DNA of 64,000 nucleotides, taken from positions 1-64,000 of the forward strand of contig DASXFV010000056.1 of NCBI GenBank assembly GCA_036489445.1, in the 5' to 3' direction. The translations under genes and the position numbers were made by a program. How positions within the stretch are numbered: position 1 is the first letter of the stretch; each line of letters starts with the position of its first letter. Source of the DNA: DAIDKA01 sp036489445 (lineage in GTDB: Bacteria; Pseudomonadota; Gammaproteobacteria; Steroidobacterales; Steroidobacteraceae). Positions 36,264 through 45,947 of the stretch are shown in pieces. A model generated the notes under the pieces. The model did no database searches and was not told the origin of the DNA. It was given only the letters and a program-made list of their open reading frames with translations.

Positions 36264-36557
36264 TTACTTGGCTTCGAAAATGGCCATGACGTCTTCTTCA
36301 CGCATGACCACGAGTTCATCGCCGTCGATCTTGACCTCTGTTCCGCTGTATTTGCCGAACAGGATCTTGTCGCCGACCTTTACATCAAGCGGACGGACGG
36401 TACCGTCTTCAAGAATCTTGCCTTTGCCGACCGCCATTATCTTTCCCTGAACCGGCTTTTCGGCCGCAGAATCGGGGATTACGATGCCGCCGGGAGAAGT
36501 ACGATCTTCTTCCAGACGTTTCACGATGACGCGGTCATGAAGAGGACGGATCTTCAT
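36264..36557 (-). CDS. groS: Co-chaperonin GroES
   Basis: The 10-kDa lid of the GroEL chamber, 97 residues: IRPLHDRVIVKRLEEDRTSPGGIVIPDSA contains the mobile loop, and GDKILFGKYSGTEV the beta-barrel core. A strong ribosome site GAAGGAG lies 9 bases before the ATG. groEL follows 47 bases later in the same transcript. Confidence 0.98.
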   Translation of the reverse strand: MKIRPLHDRVIVKRLEEDRTSPGGIVIPDSAAEKPVQGKIMAVGKGKILEDGTVRPLDVKVGDKILFGKYSGTEVKIDGDELVVMREEDVMAIFEAK

Positions 36558-36618
36558 GGATATCGCTCCTTCAGAAGCTATTTGACTTAAAATGAATTTG
36601 GATTGAGCAGGGTCAGTG

Positions 36619-36645
36619 TTAGCACTCGACCCTGACGGCTGCTAA
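36619..36645 (-). promoter_or_regulatory. CIRCE operator (HrcA binding site) for groESL
   Basis: On the plus strand TTAGCACTC, 9 bases, GGCTGCTAA; the canonical element is TTAGCACTC-N9-GAGTGCTAA, so one arm is perfect and the other matches seven of nine. It begins at the last base of the -10 box of the groES promoter and lies about 60 bases upstream of groES, the standard position for repression by HrcA, whose activity depends on GroEL. Confidence 0.88.
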
Positions 36646-36672
36646 TGATAGGGCCGAATGGCCAGAATTCAA
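36645..36672 (-). promoter_or_regulatory. Sigma-70 promoter of groESL
   Basis: Minus-strand TTGAAT (36672-36667), 16-base spacer, TATCAT (36650-36645). The -10 box touches the CIRCE operator, so transcription would start inside the operator and HrcA would block it directly. No sigma-32 consensus was recognised. Confidence 0.7.
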
Positions 36673-36721
36673 GTCGGCAGCAAGGTTTTTTGGCCGCCAA
36701 GGCCGCCCGAGGGTATCCTTA

Positions 36722-37102
36722 ATGGGCTTGCCAGCCTGCGCAGACCATCCTGCCCTTCTGGTGCTGTGCACCTGCCCCGATGAGTCGGTGGCCCTTGATA
36801 TTGCACGGGTACTGGTCAAGGAAGACCTGGCTGCCTGTGTCAACCGCGTGCCGGGCGTCACGTCCCTTTACCAATGGCAGGGAAGGATTTGCGAGGACCG
36901 TGAACAGTTGCTGCTGATCAAGACCACCCCAGCCCGCTACCCGGCCATGGAAATGCGTCTTAAGTCACTACATCCTTATGAAATTCCAGAGATTATTGCC
37001 ATTCCCATTGTCACAGGTTCCAGCCAGTACCTGGCCTGGCTGAGCGCCGCCACCCACACCGCTACCACAGCATCCATCCCCGTGAACGAGCAACCGATAT
37101 GA
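36722..37102 (+). CDS. cutA: Divalent cation tolerance protein CutA
   Basis: A 126-residue trimeric CutA1 protein with the family landmarks LVLCTCPDESVALDIARVLV, LAACVNRVPGVTSLYQWQG, and the C-terminal HPYEIPEIIAIPI motif. Linked to copper tolerance in E. coli, though the mechanism is unclear. Its stop overlaps the dsbD ATG by four bases (ATGA), the common cutA-dsbD arrangement. It is divergent from groESL. Confidence 0.94.
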   Translation: MGLPACADHPALLVLCTCPDESVALDIARVLVKEDLAACVNRVPGVTSLYQWQGRICEDREQLLLIKTTPARYPAMEMRLKSLHPYEIPEIIAIPIVTGSSQYLAWLSAATHTATTASIPVNEQPI

Positions 37103-39093
37103 CCTCTCCAGCCCTGACCTCGCGCCGGCGCCTGGCCATTGCAGCGTTGCTCGTGCTGCCCGCGGCGCTCCTGTTGAGTCGTGTGAGTCAGGCGCAGAAC
37201 TCGGCGGCCGCCGCGGTGACCCACTCCGCGGCGACTCCTTCGACCCTGACCCCCGGCGCCGTCAGCGCGGTGCTCGATGCAGCGCACAACCCAATCGACC
37301 AGCCCAAATTCCTGAGCCCGGATCAGGCCTTCCAGGCCTCGGCAACGGCCGCCGGCCCGGACAGCGTGCGCATCGACTGGCAGATCGCCGACGGTTACTA
37401 CCTGTACCGCAGCCGCATCAAGGTCAAGACCGCGAGTCCCGTGCAGCTGGGCGCCCTGGCGCTGCCCGAGGGCAAGAGCCAGACCGATGAATATTTTGGC
37501 ACCCAGCAGATCTACGAGCACGCGCTCAGTGCCACGCTGCCGGTGGCCCGACCCGGCGGTGCCGGCTCCCTGAAGCTCGCAGTCGCCGTCACCTATCAGG
37601 GCTGCGCCCATGCGGGCCTGTGCTACCCGCCCATTACCAAGACTCTGGCGGTCACGCTGCCACCTGCGGGTACAGCGGGCGGCGGCACGGCCGCGGCCGC
37701 ACCCGATGTCGCCGCCGTGGGACCGGCGGTCGGGACGGGGGCGAGTACGGGCACCTTCGTCTCCGAACAGGACCGCCTCGCGGCACTGATCCGCGATGGC
37801 AACCTGCTGCTGGTGTTGGGCACCTTCTTCGGCCTGGGGCTGCTGCTCGCCTTCACGCCCTGCGTACTGCCCATGGTGCCGATCCTGTCCGGAATCATCG
37901 CGGGCCATGGCACCAACGTCACCACGCTGCGCGCCTTCATGCTCTCCCTCACCTATGTACTGGGGATGGCCTGTACCTATACGCTGGCCGGCATCGCCGT
38001 GGCCGCCGCGGGCAGTCATGTCCAGGCGCTGTTTCAGCAGACCTGGATCATCGTGCTCTTTGCCGGCCTGTTCGTCGTGCTGGCGCTGTCGATGATGGGA
38101 CTGTTCACCTTGCAGATGCCCGCGGCGATCCAGACGCGCCTGAGCGCGGCGAGCAACCGCCAGACCGCGGGCAGCCTTGGCGGCGTCGCGATCATGGGCG
38201 CGCTGTCCGCGCTCATTGTCACCACCTGCGTGGCACCGCCGCTGGTCGCCACGCTCGCGGTGATCGGACAGAGCGGCAACATGGCGCGCGGCGCGGCCGC
38301 GCTGTTTGCCATGAGTCTCGGCATGGGTGCGCCGCTGCTGGTGGTGGGCGCTTCTGCCGGCAAACTGCTGCCCAAGGCCGGCCCCTGGATGGACACGGTC
38401 AAACAGCTCTTCGGTGTCATGATGCTGGCCGTCGCCGCCTGGATGCTGACGCGCGTGACACCGCCGGGCGCCGTGCTGCTGCTGTGGGCGGTACCCGCCG
38501 CGGTGGCCGCCTGGCTGCTGTGGCGCGGTGCGCGCGGCATTCGACACCTGCCCATCCTGGTACGCGCCGCGGCGGTGGCAGCCGGTGCCTATGCGCTCAC
38601 GCTGCTCGTCGGCGCGGGGATTGGCGGCACCGATCCGCTGGCCCCCATCCCCGCATGGGCCGGCCATCACGAGGAGCTCAGTTTCCACACCATCAAGACC
38701 GTGGGGGACCTGGATCGCGCCGTGGCGCAGGCGCAGGCCGGTGGCCACCCGGTGATGCTCGATTTCTATGCCGACTGGTGTGTATCGTGCAAGGAAATGG
38801 AGAAATACACCTTCACGGACCCCAAGGTTCAGGCATCACTGAAGGACGTGGTGCTGCTGCGCGCGAATGTCACGGCCAATGACGCAGATGATCAAGCCTT
38901 GCTCAAGCGCTTCGGGATCTACGGACCTCCCACCATTGCCTTCTATGGCACCAACGGCCAGGAACGCGCTCCCTACCGCGTGGTGGGCTTCATGAAGGCG
39001 CCTGAGTTCGCGGCGCTGAGCCGCCGGGCCGTGGACGCGACGACCAGCGGCGCCAAGACCACCCCGCACAGCGCCACGGTGGCCGCCTCGTGA
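37099..39093 (+). CDS. dsbD: Thiol:disulfide interchange protein DsbD
   Basis: Carries electrons from cytoplasmic thioredoxin across the membrane to reduce periplasmic proteins. 664 residues: signal peptide (about 1-33), periplasmic alpha domain with Cys169 and Cys175 (YQGCAHAGLCYPP), a central domain of eight helices with the redox pair Cys255 (FTPCVLP) and Cys377 (TTCVAPP), and a C-terminal thioredoxin domain with WCVSC (Cys561/Cys564). All six catalytic cysteines are present. It overlaps cutA upstream and a TlpA-like gene downstream. Confidence 0.95.
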   Translation: MTSPALTSRRRLAIAALLVLPAALLLSRVSQAQNSAAAAVTHSAATPSTLTPGAVSAVLDAAHNPIDQPKFLSPDQAFQASATAAGPDSVRIDWQIADGYYLYRSRIKVKTASPVQLGALALPEGKSQTDEYFGTQQIYEHALSATLPVARPGGAGSLKLAVAVTYQGCAHAGLCYPPITKTLAVTLPPAGTAGGGTAAAAPDVAAVGPAVGTGASTGTFVSEQDRLAALIRDGNLLLVLGTFFGLGLLLAFTPCVLPMVPILSGIIAGHGTNVTTLRAFMLSLTYVLGMACTYTLAGIAVAAAGSHVQALFQQTWIIVLFAGLFVVLALSMMGLFTLQMPAAIQTRLSAASNRQTAGSLGGVAIMGALSALIVTTCVAPPLVATLAVIGQSGNMARGAAALFAMSLGMGAPLLVVGASAGKLLPKAGPWMDTVKQLFGVMMLAVAAWMLTRVTPPGAVLLLWAVPAAVAAWLLWRGARGIRHLPILVRAAAVAAGAYALTLLVGAGIGGTDPLAPIPAWAGHHEELSFHTIKTVGDLDRAVAQAQAGGHPVMLDFYADWCVSCKEMEKYTFTDPKVQASLKDVVLLRANVTANDADDQALLKRFGIYGPPTIAFYGTNGQERAPYRVVGFMKAPEFAALSRRAVDATTSGAKTTPHSATVAAS

Positions 39094-39890
39094 CCCCGGT
39101 CGCGCGCGGAGTGCTCGCGTTCGTGCTGGTGGCCGGGGCCGGACCTGCAGGCTTCCTGATCTACCACGCGGTATTCGACAGTCATCCGCTGCATCACGGG
39201 CAGACCACTGCCCCGCAAGGCGATCCGGAGCCGGGCTCCGCACCCGCCTCGGCACCCGGAACCGCTCCAGCACTGCCGCAAACGACGGTACCCGGTGAAG
39301 CTGACCCGGCGATTCCGCCGACCCAGACCACCAGCACTCATGGGCCAGTCCCGCTGACCCTGCCCGCAGCAGTGGTGTTGCCGGACAGCAACGGCAAACT
39401 GCACCATCTGAGCGAGTACCGGGGCCATCCCCTGGTGCTGAACTTCTGGGCGACCTGGTGCGAGCCTTGCCGACGTGAGATCCCCCTGCTCGAGAGCCTG
39501 CACCAGGAACGCCGGGACAGTGTCCAGATCATCGGTGTCGCGGTCGACTTCCAGGCGGACGTGCTCAAGTACGCCCAGGCGCATGGCGTCACCTACCCGC
39601 TGCTCATGGGTGAGCAGAACGGCCTGGCGGCCGTGAATGCCCTGGGCATGGACACGGCGTTTCCATTTACCGTTTTCGCGGATTCCCTGGGCAGGATCGT
39701 TGCGGTGAAACGCGGCGAACTGCATGCGGACGAAGCCGGCCTGATCCTCGGGGAAGTCACGGCGATCGATGCCGGAAAAATCGGCCTCGACCAGGCCCGA
39801 AGCGCCATCTCCTCCGGGCTGCGCAGCCTCGCCATCGCACGTGCGCAACAGTCTGCCACCGCCCCGGCAACGGCAGGCGCAAAGTCGTGA
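39090..39890 (+). CDS. Periplasmic TlpA-like thioredoxin family protein
   Basis: 266 residues: an N-terminal membrane anchor or signal (about residues 5-25), a Pro/Ala/Thr-rich linker (30-85), then a TlpA/ResA-type domain with the active site WATWCEPCRRE and the VAVDF and cis-Pro (AFPFTV) regions. It is probably a periplasmic thiol reductase that receives electrons from DsbD. The GTG start at 39090 overlaps the dsbD stop (GTGA). A longer C-terminal tail (about 25 residues, Ala-rich) is unusual. Its client is unknown. Confidence 0.87.
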   Translation: MTPVARGVLAFVLVAGAGPAGFLIYHAVFDSHPLHHGQTTAPQGDPEPGSAPASAPGTAPALPQTTVPGEADPAIPPTQTTSTHGPVPLTLPAAVVLPDSNGKLHHLSEYRGHPLVLNFWATWCEPCRREIPLLESLHQERRDSVQIIGVAVDFQADVLKYAQAHGVTYPLLMGEQNGLAAVNALGMDTAFPFTVFADSLGRIVAVKRGELHADEAGLILGEVTAIDAGKIGLDQARSAISSGLRSLAIARAQQSATAPATAGAKS

Positions 39891-39986
39891 TCTCACGCAA
39901 AATTACCCGCAAAGGTACCCAAACGCCTGCAAACTAGGGTAAATTCGCCGCGCTTTGCTTGAGTGGACGAAGGTCCGATAGCCCCT

Positions 39987-40445
39987 ATGGCGCGAATACT
40001 CCTGGTCAATGGACCGAACCTCAACCTCCTCGGCACTCGGGAGCCCGAGATCTATGGTGCCGACACCCTCGGCGACATCGAATCGCGCGCCGTGGCGGTC
40101 GCACGGGAATGCGGCCACGAGCTGACCGCCTTCCAGAGCAACGCAGAGCATGACCTGATCGGGCGGATCCATCAGGCGGGCCGCGAGTCCACGGATTTCC
40201 TGATCCTCAACCCCGGTGCCTTCACGCACACCAGTGTTGCACTGCGTGACGCGATTGCCGCGGTGCGACTGCCTTTTCTGGAGGTCCATTTGAGCAACGT
40301 CCATGCCCGCGAGGCATTCCGCCAGCAATCCTATTTTTCGGACATCGCGGTCGGATCCATCGTCGGGCTCGGGGCGTTCGGCTACGAACTCGCGGTGCGC
40401 GCCGTCGCCAGGTTGCTGCAGCGCAAGCTCGCAAGCCAGCCGTAA
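39987..40445 (+). CDS. aroQ: Type II 3-dehydroquinate dehydratase
   Basis: Third step of the shikimate pathway. 152 residues with the family motifs LLVNGPNLNLLGTREPEIYG (Asn, Arg and catalytic Tyr), ILNPGAFTHTSVALRDA, EVHLSNVHARE (catalytic Glu/His) and REAFRQQSYFS. ATG 39987 gives the standard N-terminus; GTG 39963 is in frame but unneeded. It precedes accB-accC, a conserved order in gammaproteobacteria. Confidence 0.96.
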   Translation: MARILLVNGPNLNLLGTREPEIYGADTLGDIESRAVAVARECGHELTAFQSNAEHDLIGRIHQAGRESTDFLILNPGAFTHTSVALRDAIAAVRLPFLEVHLSNVHAREAFRQQSYFSDIAVGSIVGLGAFGYELAVRAVARLLQRKLASQP

Positions 40446-40495
40446 GACGCGGGCCACCGGAACATACAAAAACTCTTCAGGGGAGCACTCTCGGC

Positions 40496-40957
40496 ATGGA
40501 TATTCGTAAGGTCAAAAAGCTGATCGAGCTTCTGGAGGAATCCGGAATCGCGGAAATCGAGATCAAGGAAGGCGAAGAAGCGGTCCGCATCAGCCGTATG
40601 CCTACCGGCGGGTACGCGAACTTCGCTCCCCCGCCGTTCATGATGGCTCCGCAGCAACTGGCGCACACCCCCGCGCCTGCCCCCGCGCCGGTCGAGGCGC
40701 CCGCCGCCAAGCCGCGCGCCAATGAACACGTCGTCACCGCACCCATGGTGGGCACGTTCTATGCGGCACCGACCCCGGGCGCCAAGTCCTTCGTGGACAT
40801 CGGCGACGAGGTGAAAGTCGGCCAGGTGCTGTGCATCATCGAGGCGATGAAAATGATGAACCAGATCGAAGCTGACAAGGGTGGCAGGGTCACTTCAATC
40901 ATGGCGCAGAACGGCGATCCGGTGGAGTTCGGCCAGCCCCTGTTCGTGATCGAATAA
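40496..40957 (+). CDS. accB: Biotin carboxyl carrier protein of acetyl-CoA carboxylase
   Basis: Carries biotin between the two half-reactions of acetyl-CoA carboxylase, the first committed step of fatty-acid synthesis. The 153 residues have an N-terminal helical segment (MDIRKVKKLIELLEESGI), a Pro/Ala linker (about 42-75), and a biotinyl domain with EAMKMM; the biotinylated Lys is 119. GGGGAGC precedes the start codon. accC follows 5 bases later. Confidence 0.97.
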   Translation: MDIRKVKKLIELLEESGIAEIEIKEGEEAVRISRMPTGGYANFAPPPFMMAPQQLAHTPAPAPAPVEAPAAKPRANEHVVTAPMVGTFYAAPTPGAKSFVDIGDEVKVGQVLCIIEAMKMMNQIEADKGGRVTSIMAQNGDPVEFGQPLFVIE

Positions 40958-40962
40958 TCCCC

Positions 40963-42306
<1,344 letters not shown>

Positions 42307-42328
42307 GCGGGCCCCACTGGCGGCGCTC

Positions 42329-43207
42329 ATGCCGTTTCTGGAATTGACCCTGGAGCTGCACGGAGTGCTCCCGGAGGTCGCCGAAGAGGCCGTGTTCAGC
42401 TTAGGCGCACTGTCCGTGACACTCACGGACGGTCGCGACGACGCGGTCCTGGAGCCAAAGCCTGGCGAAGTGCGGCTGTGGCCCGCGACCCGGCTGCAGG
42501 CCCTGTTCCAGGAGGGCACCGACGCCAAGACCGTATCCGCCTCACTGGCACGACAGCTGGGCCTGGATCCGTCACGCATCCAGCCCTCGATCGTCGCCGA
42601 CCGTCAATGGGAACGCGAGTGGCTGCGGGACTTTCACGCCATGCGCTTCGGCGCCCGACTGTGGGTGTGTCCGCGCCACGAAGTGATCGATGATCCAGCC
42701 GCCATCGTGGTGCTGCTGGATCCGGGGCTCGCTTTTGGTACCGGTACTCACGCTACCACGGCCATGTGCCTGTCGTGGCTGGACGCCAACGCCCCCGTGG
42801 GCGCCCGGGTCATCGACTTCGGATGCGGTTCGGGCATTCTCGCCATCGCGGCCCTGAAGCTCGGCGCGCGCCGCGCCTGGTGCCATGACATCGATCCGCA
42901 GGCGCTACTGGCCACGGGCGAGAATGCGCAGGCCAATGGTGTGGCTGCCGCCACAGTGCTGTGCGACGCGGTGGCAGGGCTACCGGGCGCGGTGGACGTA
43001 CTGCTCGCGAATATCCTGTCGGGCCCGCTGTGCGATCTTGCACAACAGTTTGCCACCCTGGTGCGGCCCGGGGGCCATGTCATTCTCTCCGGCCTCATGC
43101 AGCATCAGGCGGCGGAGGTGACAGCGGCGTACGACGCATGGTTTGATACCACTCCCATTGCGGTGCGCGATGGTTGGGTCGCACTGAATGCCGTGCGCCG
43201 CGCGTAG
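42329..43207 (+). CDS. prmA: Ribosomal protein L11 methyltransferase
   Basis: Trimethylates lysines and the N-terminus of ribosomal protein L11. 292 residues: an N-terminal substrate domain (MPFLELTLELHG...), LDPGLAFGTGTHATT, SAM-binding VIDFGCGSGILAIAALKLGA, and the NPPY-like LANILSGPL. ATG 42329 is chosen because the frame upstream lies in accC. It follows accC and precedes a DUF3426 gene, an arrangement shared with many gammaproteobacteria. Confidence 0.96.
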   Translation: MPFLELTLELHGVLPEVAEEAVFSLGALSVTLTDGRDDAVLEPKPGEVRLWPATRLQALFQEGTDAKTVSASLARQLGLDPSRIQPSIVADRQWEREWLRDFHAMRFGARLWVCPRHEVIDDPAAIVVLLDPGLAFGTGTHATTAMCLSWLDANAPVGARVIDFGCGSGILAIAALKLGARRAWCHDIDPQALLATGENAQANGVAAATVLCDAVAGLPGAVDVLLANILSGPLCDLAQQFATLVRPGGHVILSGLMQHQAAEVTAAYDAWFDTTPIAVRDGWVALNAVRRA

Positions 43208-43242
43208 CGCCAGGCGTTACGGAGCGATTAAGGCGCCTAGGC

Positions 43243-44586
43243 ATGTTCACCGTCTGCTCCAAGTGCAATCTGCGGCTCACTGTCACCGCAACCGACCTGC
43301 GGGCCGCGCAAGGCTATGTGCGCTGCGGGCGCTGCCACAACGTGTTCAATGCGCTCGCGGCACTGGCGGATGATCCGGCCCACCAGCCTGAGCAGCCGTC
43401 TGCCGCAGACACGCAACGCCGGCCGGTGCTGACGACACCGGCATCACCGCCATCCGACCCGGCGCCGGACTCCTCTGAGACGCAGATGTCGGCGCCAGAT
43501 CCCGATGCGACGGACACCTCGCTGGAATTCAATCCGGCCTCGACCAATATCAATGAAGTGTTCATCGAGGCCGCCCCCGGGGAGGGCACTGGCACGTACG
43601 AATCCATCATCCTGGAGGGCGAGGAGTCCCCGCTTGGCCAGGACGAACCGGATCCGGTCATTGCGCCCCAGGCGTTGTCGGCGCCCGGCGGCGCCGCTGC
43701 CGCTCACCCGGATGTCAGCGTGGACCTGCAGCGCATGCGCGACGCTCTGGCCGAGCCGGTCATGGCAGACACGACCAGCTTCCCGGCGACCGACCGTGAG
43801 TACAACATTGATGACGCCACGGCCCCAGCTGCAACCCATACGGAGCAAGCTCCGCTCGCTGCCACCGCGGACGCACCGGCGCCGGGCACCCCCCCCGATG
43901 CCAGTGGCACGGGGGGGGCACTGGATACGGGCGAGTCTGACAGCGGCTGGTCGGTCGCGCTGCCACCCAGCGCCGTGGAACCAGCTTTCAACGACGCTAC
44001 GGTCGCGGCACGCGCGGATGAGGTATCAGAGGCAGATCCGCTCAGCCTTGGGAGTCCAGCCTCACGCCTCCCCCGCTGGGTAGCGCCAGGCAGCCTGTGG
44101 GTACTGGCGCTGTGCCTGATCGGTCAGGTGGTGCATCACTATCGCGGCGAACTCGCGCAGACCGCGCTGTTGCATCAGCCATTGACCGCGCTCTACCAGG
44201 CGTTGGGGCAGCCGCTTGTGGCGCCGTGGAACATTGCGGACTATGAAATCCGGCAGCTGGGTGCGACCACGGACGGCGCCGCGGCCGGCGACCTGGTGGT
44301 GCGGGCCAGTATCAGCAATCACGCGAGCCGCGATCAGCCCCTGCCACTGCTGCGGGTCGTGATGCAGGATCGCTTTGGTAACCGCGTGGCGGGCCGCGAC
44401 CTGCTCCCCGCCGAGTACCTGGGACCTGGTGCCCCGCAGGTGAGTCTCATGGCGCCGGGGCAGCGGGTGGATGTGCAGGTCGCCTTCCGGGATCCCGGCC
44501 AGGCCGCCACCGGCTTCGAGATCGATGCCTGCATGGCGCGCCGTGACCGGACCGTGGTCTGCGCCAATGACCCGGCCAACCACTGA
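43243..44586 (+). CDS. Zinc-ribbon and DUF3426 domain membrane protein
   Basis: 447 residues. An N-terminal MJ0042-type zinc ribbon (Cys5, Cys8, Cys28, Cys31) is followed by a long acidic, Ala/Pro/Thr-rich linker (about 45-270), one membrane helix (about 285-305, SLWVLALCLIGQVVHHY), and a C-terminal DUF3426 domain (VVRASISNHASRDQPLPLLRVV...). The function of this family is not known. The linker holds a C8 and a G8 homopolymer that can base-pair (43889-43918). Its stop overlaps the dusB ATG (TGATG), tying it to dusB-fis. Confidence 0.85.
   Translation: MFTVCSKCNLRLTVTATDLRAAQGYVRCGRCHNVFNALAALADDPAHQPEQPSAADTQRRPVLTTPASPPSDPAPDSSETQMSAPDPDATDTSLEFNPASTNINEVFIEAAPGEGTGTYESIILEGEESPLGQDEPDPVIAPQALSAPGGAAAAHPDVSVDLQRMRDALAEPVMADTTSFPATDREYNIDDATAPAATHTEQAPLAATADAPAPGTPPDASGTGGALDTGESDSGWSVALPPSAVEPAFNDATVAARADEVSEADPLSLGSPASRLPRWVAPGSLWVLALCLIGQVVHHYRGELAQTALLHQPLTALYQALGQPLVAPWNIADYEIRQLGATTDGAAAGDLVVRASISNHASRDQPLPLLRVVMQDRFGNRVAGRDLLPAEYLGPGAPQVSLMAPGQRVDVQVAFRDPGQAATGFEIDACMARRDRTVVCANDPANH
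43889..43918. repeat. C8/G8 inverted repeat inside the DUF3426 gene
   Basis: A run of eight C (43889-43896) and a run of eight G (43911-43918) flank TGCCA-G-TGGCA, so the whole 30 bases can fold into one hairpin of 13 base pairs with small bulges. Each homopolymer is a potential site for replication slippage or sequencing error. Confidence 0.7.
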
Positions 44587-45569
44587 TGCGCATCGGCTGC
44601 TGGCAACTACCGGCGCGCGCGGTGCTCGCGCCCATGGCGGGCGTCACGGATCGGCCCTTCCGCATCCTGACCCGCAAACTCGGCGCGGGATTGGCCGCAT
44701 CGGAAATGCTGACCAGCGATGTCAGCCTGTGGCACACGCCTAAGTCAAGACACCGGCTGGATCACACCGGCGAACCGGAGCCGCGGGTGGTGCAGCTCGC
44801 GGGAGCCGATCCCGCCGTCATCGCTCAGGCCGCGCGGCTCAATGTTGACATGGGCGCCCAGATCATCGACATCAACATGGGCTGTCCCGCAAAGAAAGTC
44901 TGTGGCCGCGCCGCAGGCTCCGCGCTGCTGTGCGATGAGCCGCTGGTGGCCGCCATCCTGGACGCGGTCGTGCGGGCGGTCAACGTGCCCGTGACGCTCA
45001 AGATTCGCACCGGCTGGGACCGCCAGACCATCAATGGCGTGCGAATTGCACAACTGGCGGAAAGCCACGGCATTCAGTCGCTTGCGGTGCACGGGCGCAC
45101 GCGCGCGGACCACTATGCCGGGGATGCCGAGTACGAGACGATCCGCAATATCAAATCCGCAGTGCGGATTCCAGTGTTCGCCAATGGCGATATTGATTCA
45201 CCGCAGAAGGCGCAAACGGTACTTGCGCACACCGGCGCTGACGGAGTAATGATCGGTCGTGCCAGCCACGGTGCACCGTGGATTTTTCGCGATGTCAACG
45301 CCCTGCTCGCCGGGGAGAAGCTTCCCGATCCACTGGCGCCGTACCAGCTGCGTGATATTATTCTTGAGCATCTGGATTCCCTGTACGAGTTCTATGGCGA
45401 GACGTCAGGAGTCCGGATCGCACGCAAACATATAAGCTGGTACTGCAACCGACTCTCCGTCCCGGAGAGTGTCCGTAGTGCGATGCTGGCTGCAGGGGAC
45501 ACGGTCGAACAGTTCGGGCTGGCTGAGAATCACTTTGACGGGTGGGCCGAGGCGAATCGGGCCGCCTGA
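44586..45569 (+). CDS. dusB: tRNA-dihydrouridine synthase B
   Basis: Reduces uridine 17 in the tRNA D-loop using NADPH and FMN. 327 residues: LAPMAGVTDRPFRIL at the start, INMGCPAKKVCGRAAGSAL with the catalytic Cys, VKIRTGW-type LKIRTGWDRQTIN, HGRTRADHYAG and FANGDI. Followed by fis, the classical dusB-fis operon. Confidence 0.96.
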   Translation: MRIGCWQLPARAVLAPMAGVTDRPFRILTRKLGAGLAASEMLTSDVSLWHTPKSRHRLDHTGEPEPRVVQLAGADPAVIAQAARLNVDMGAQIIDINMGCPAKKVCGRAAGSALLCDEPLVAAILDAVVRAVNVPVTLKIRTGWDRQTINGVRIAQLAESHGIQSLAVHGRTRADHYAGDAEYETIRNIKSAVRIPVFANGDIDSPQKAQTVLAHTGADGVMIGRASHGAPWIFRDVNALLAGEKLPDPLAPYQLRDIILEHLDSLYEFYGETSGVRIARKHISWYCNRLSVPESVRSAMLAAGDTVEQFGLAENHFDGWAEANRAA

Positions 45570-45626
45570 GCTTCGGTGGCGATGGCGCGCCGCAGTGTTG
45601 AAGTGGAACGCGGTCGGGGAGCGCAC

Positions 45627-45917
45627 ATGGTAATCAGGAAGAATGGTCGGACCCGCAGGGAAACCGCGGCAAAGTCCAACGGCAAGGATCTGCCCCTGCG
45701 CACCCACACGGAACGGGCCCTCGTTGACTACTTCGCCAGCCTCAATGGCCATCGGCCGGCGGATCTTTATGACCTGGTGCTGCGTGAAGTCGAAGAGCCG
45801 CTGCTCAAGGCCGTGCTCGACTACACCGAGGGCAACCAGGTGCGGGCCGCCGACATTCTCGGCATCAATCGCGGCACCCTGCGCAAGAAACTGCGATTAC
45901 ACGGCATCGCGGGCTGA
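45627..45917 (+). CDS. fis: DNA-binding protein Fis
   Basis: A nucleoid protein and global regulator, 96 residues from ATG 45627 (E. coli Fis is 98). The core RTHTERALVDYFASLNGHRPADLYDLVLREVEEPLL is followed by the helix-turn-helix NQVRAADILGINRGTLRKKLR. In-frame ATGs at 45576 and 45582 are possible but would add a basic leader of 15-17 residues that is not typical. It lies between dusB and purH as in related bacteria. Confidence 0.94.
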   Translation: MVIRKNGRTRRETAAKSNGKDLPLRTHTERALVDYFASLNGHRPADLYDLVLREVEEPLLKAVLDYTEGNQVRAADILGINRGTLRKKLRLHGIAG

Positions 45918-45947
45918 AAATGTCTGCGCCATGGCGCGGGAGAGCTG

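Noticed and set aside
36976..38748. 590-codon minus-strand frame opposite dsbD
   Set aside because: Low-complexity Arg/Gly/His-rich translation, antisense to DsbD whose six catalytic cysteines are all intact.
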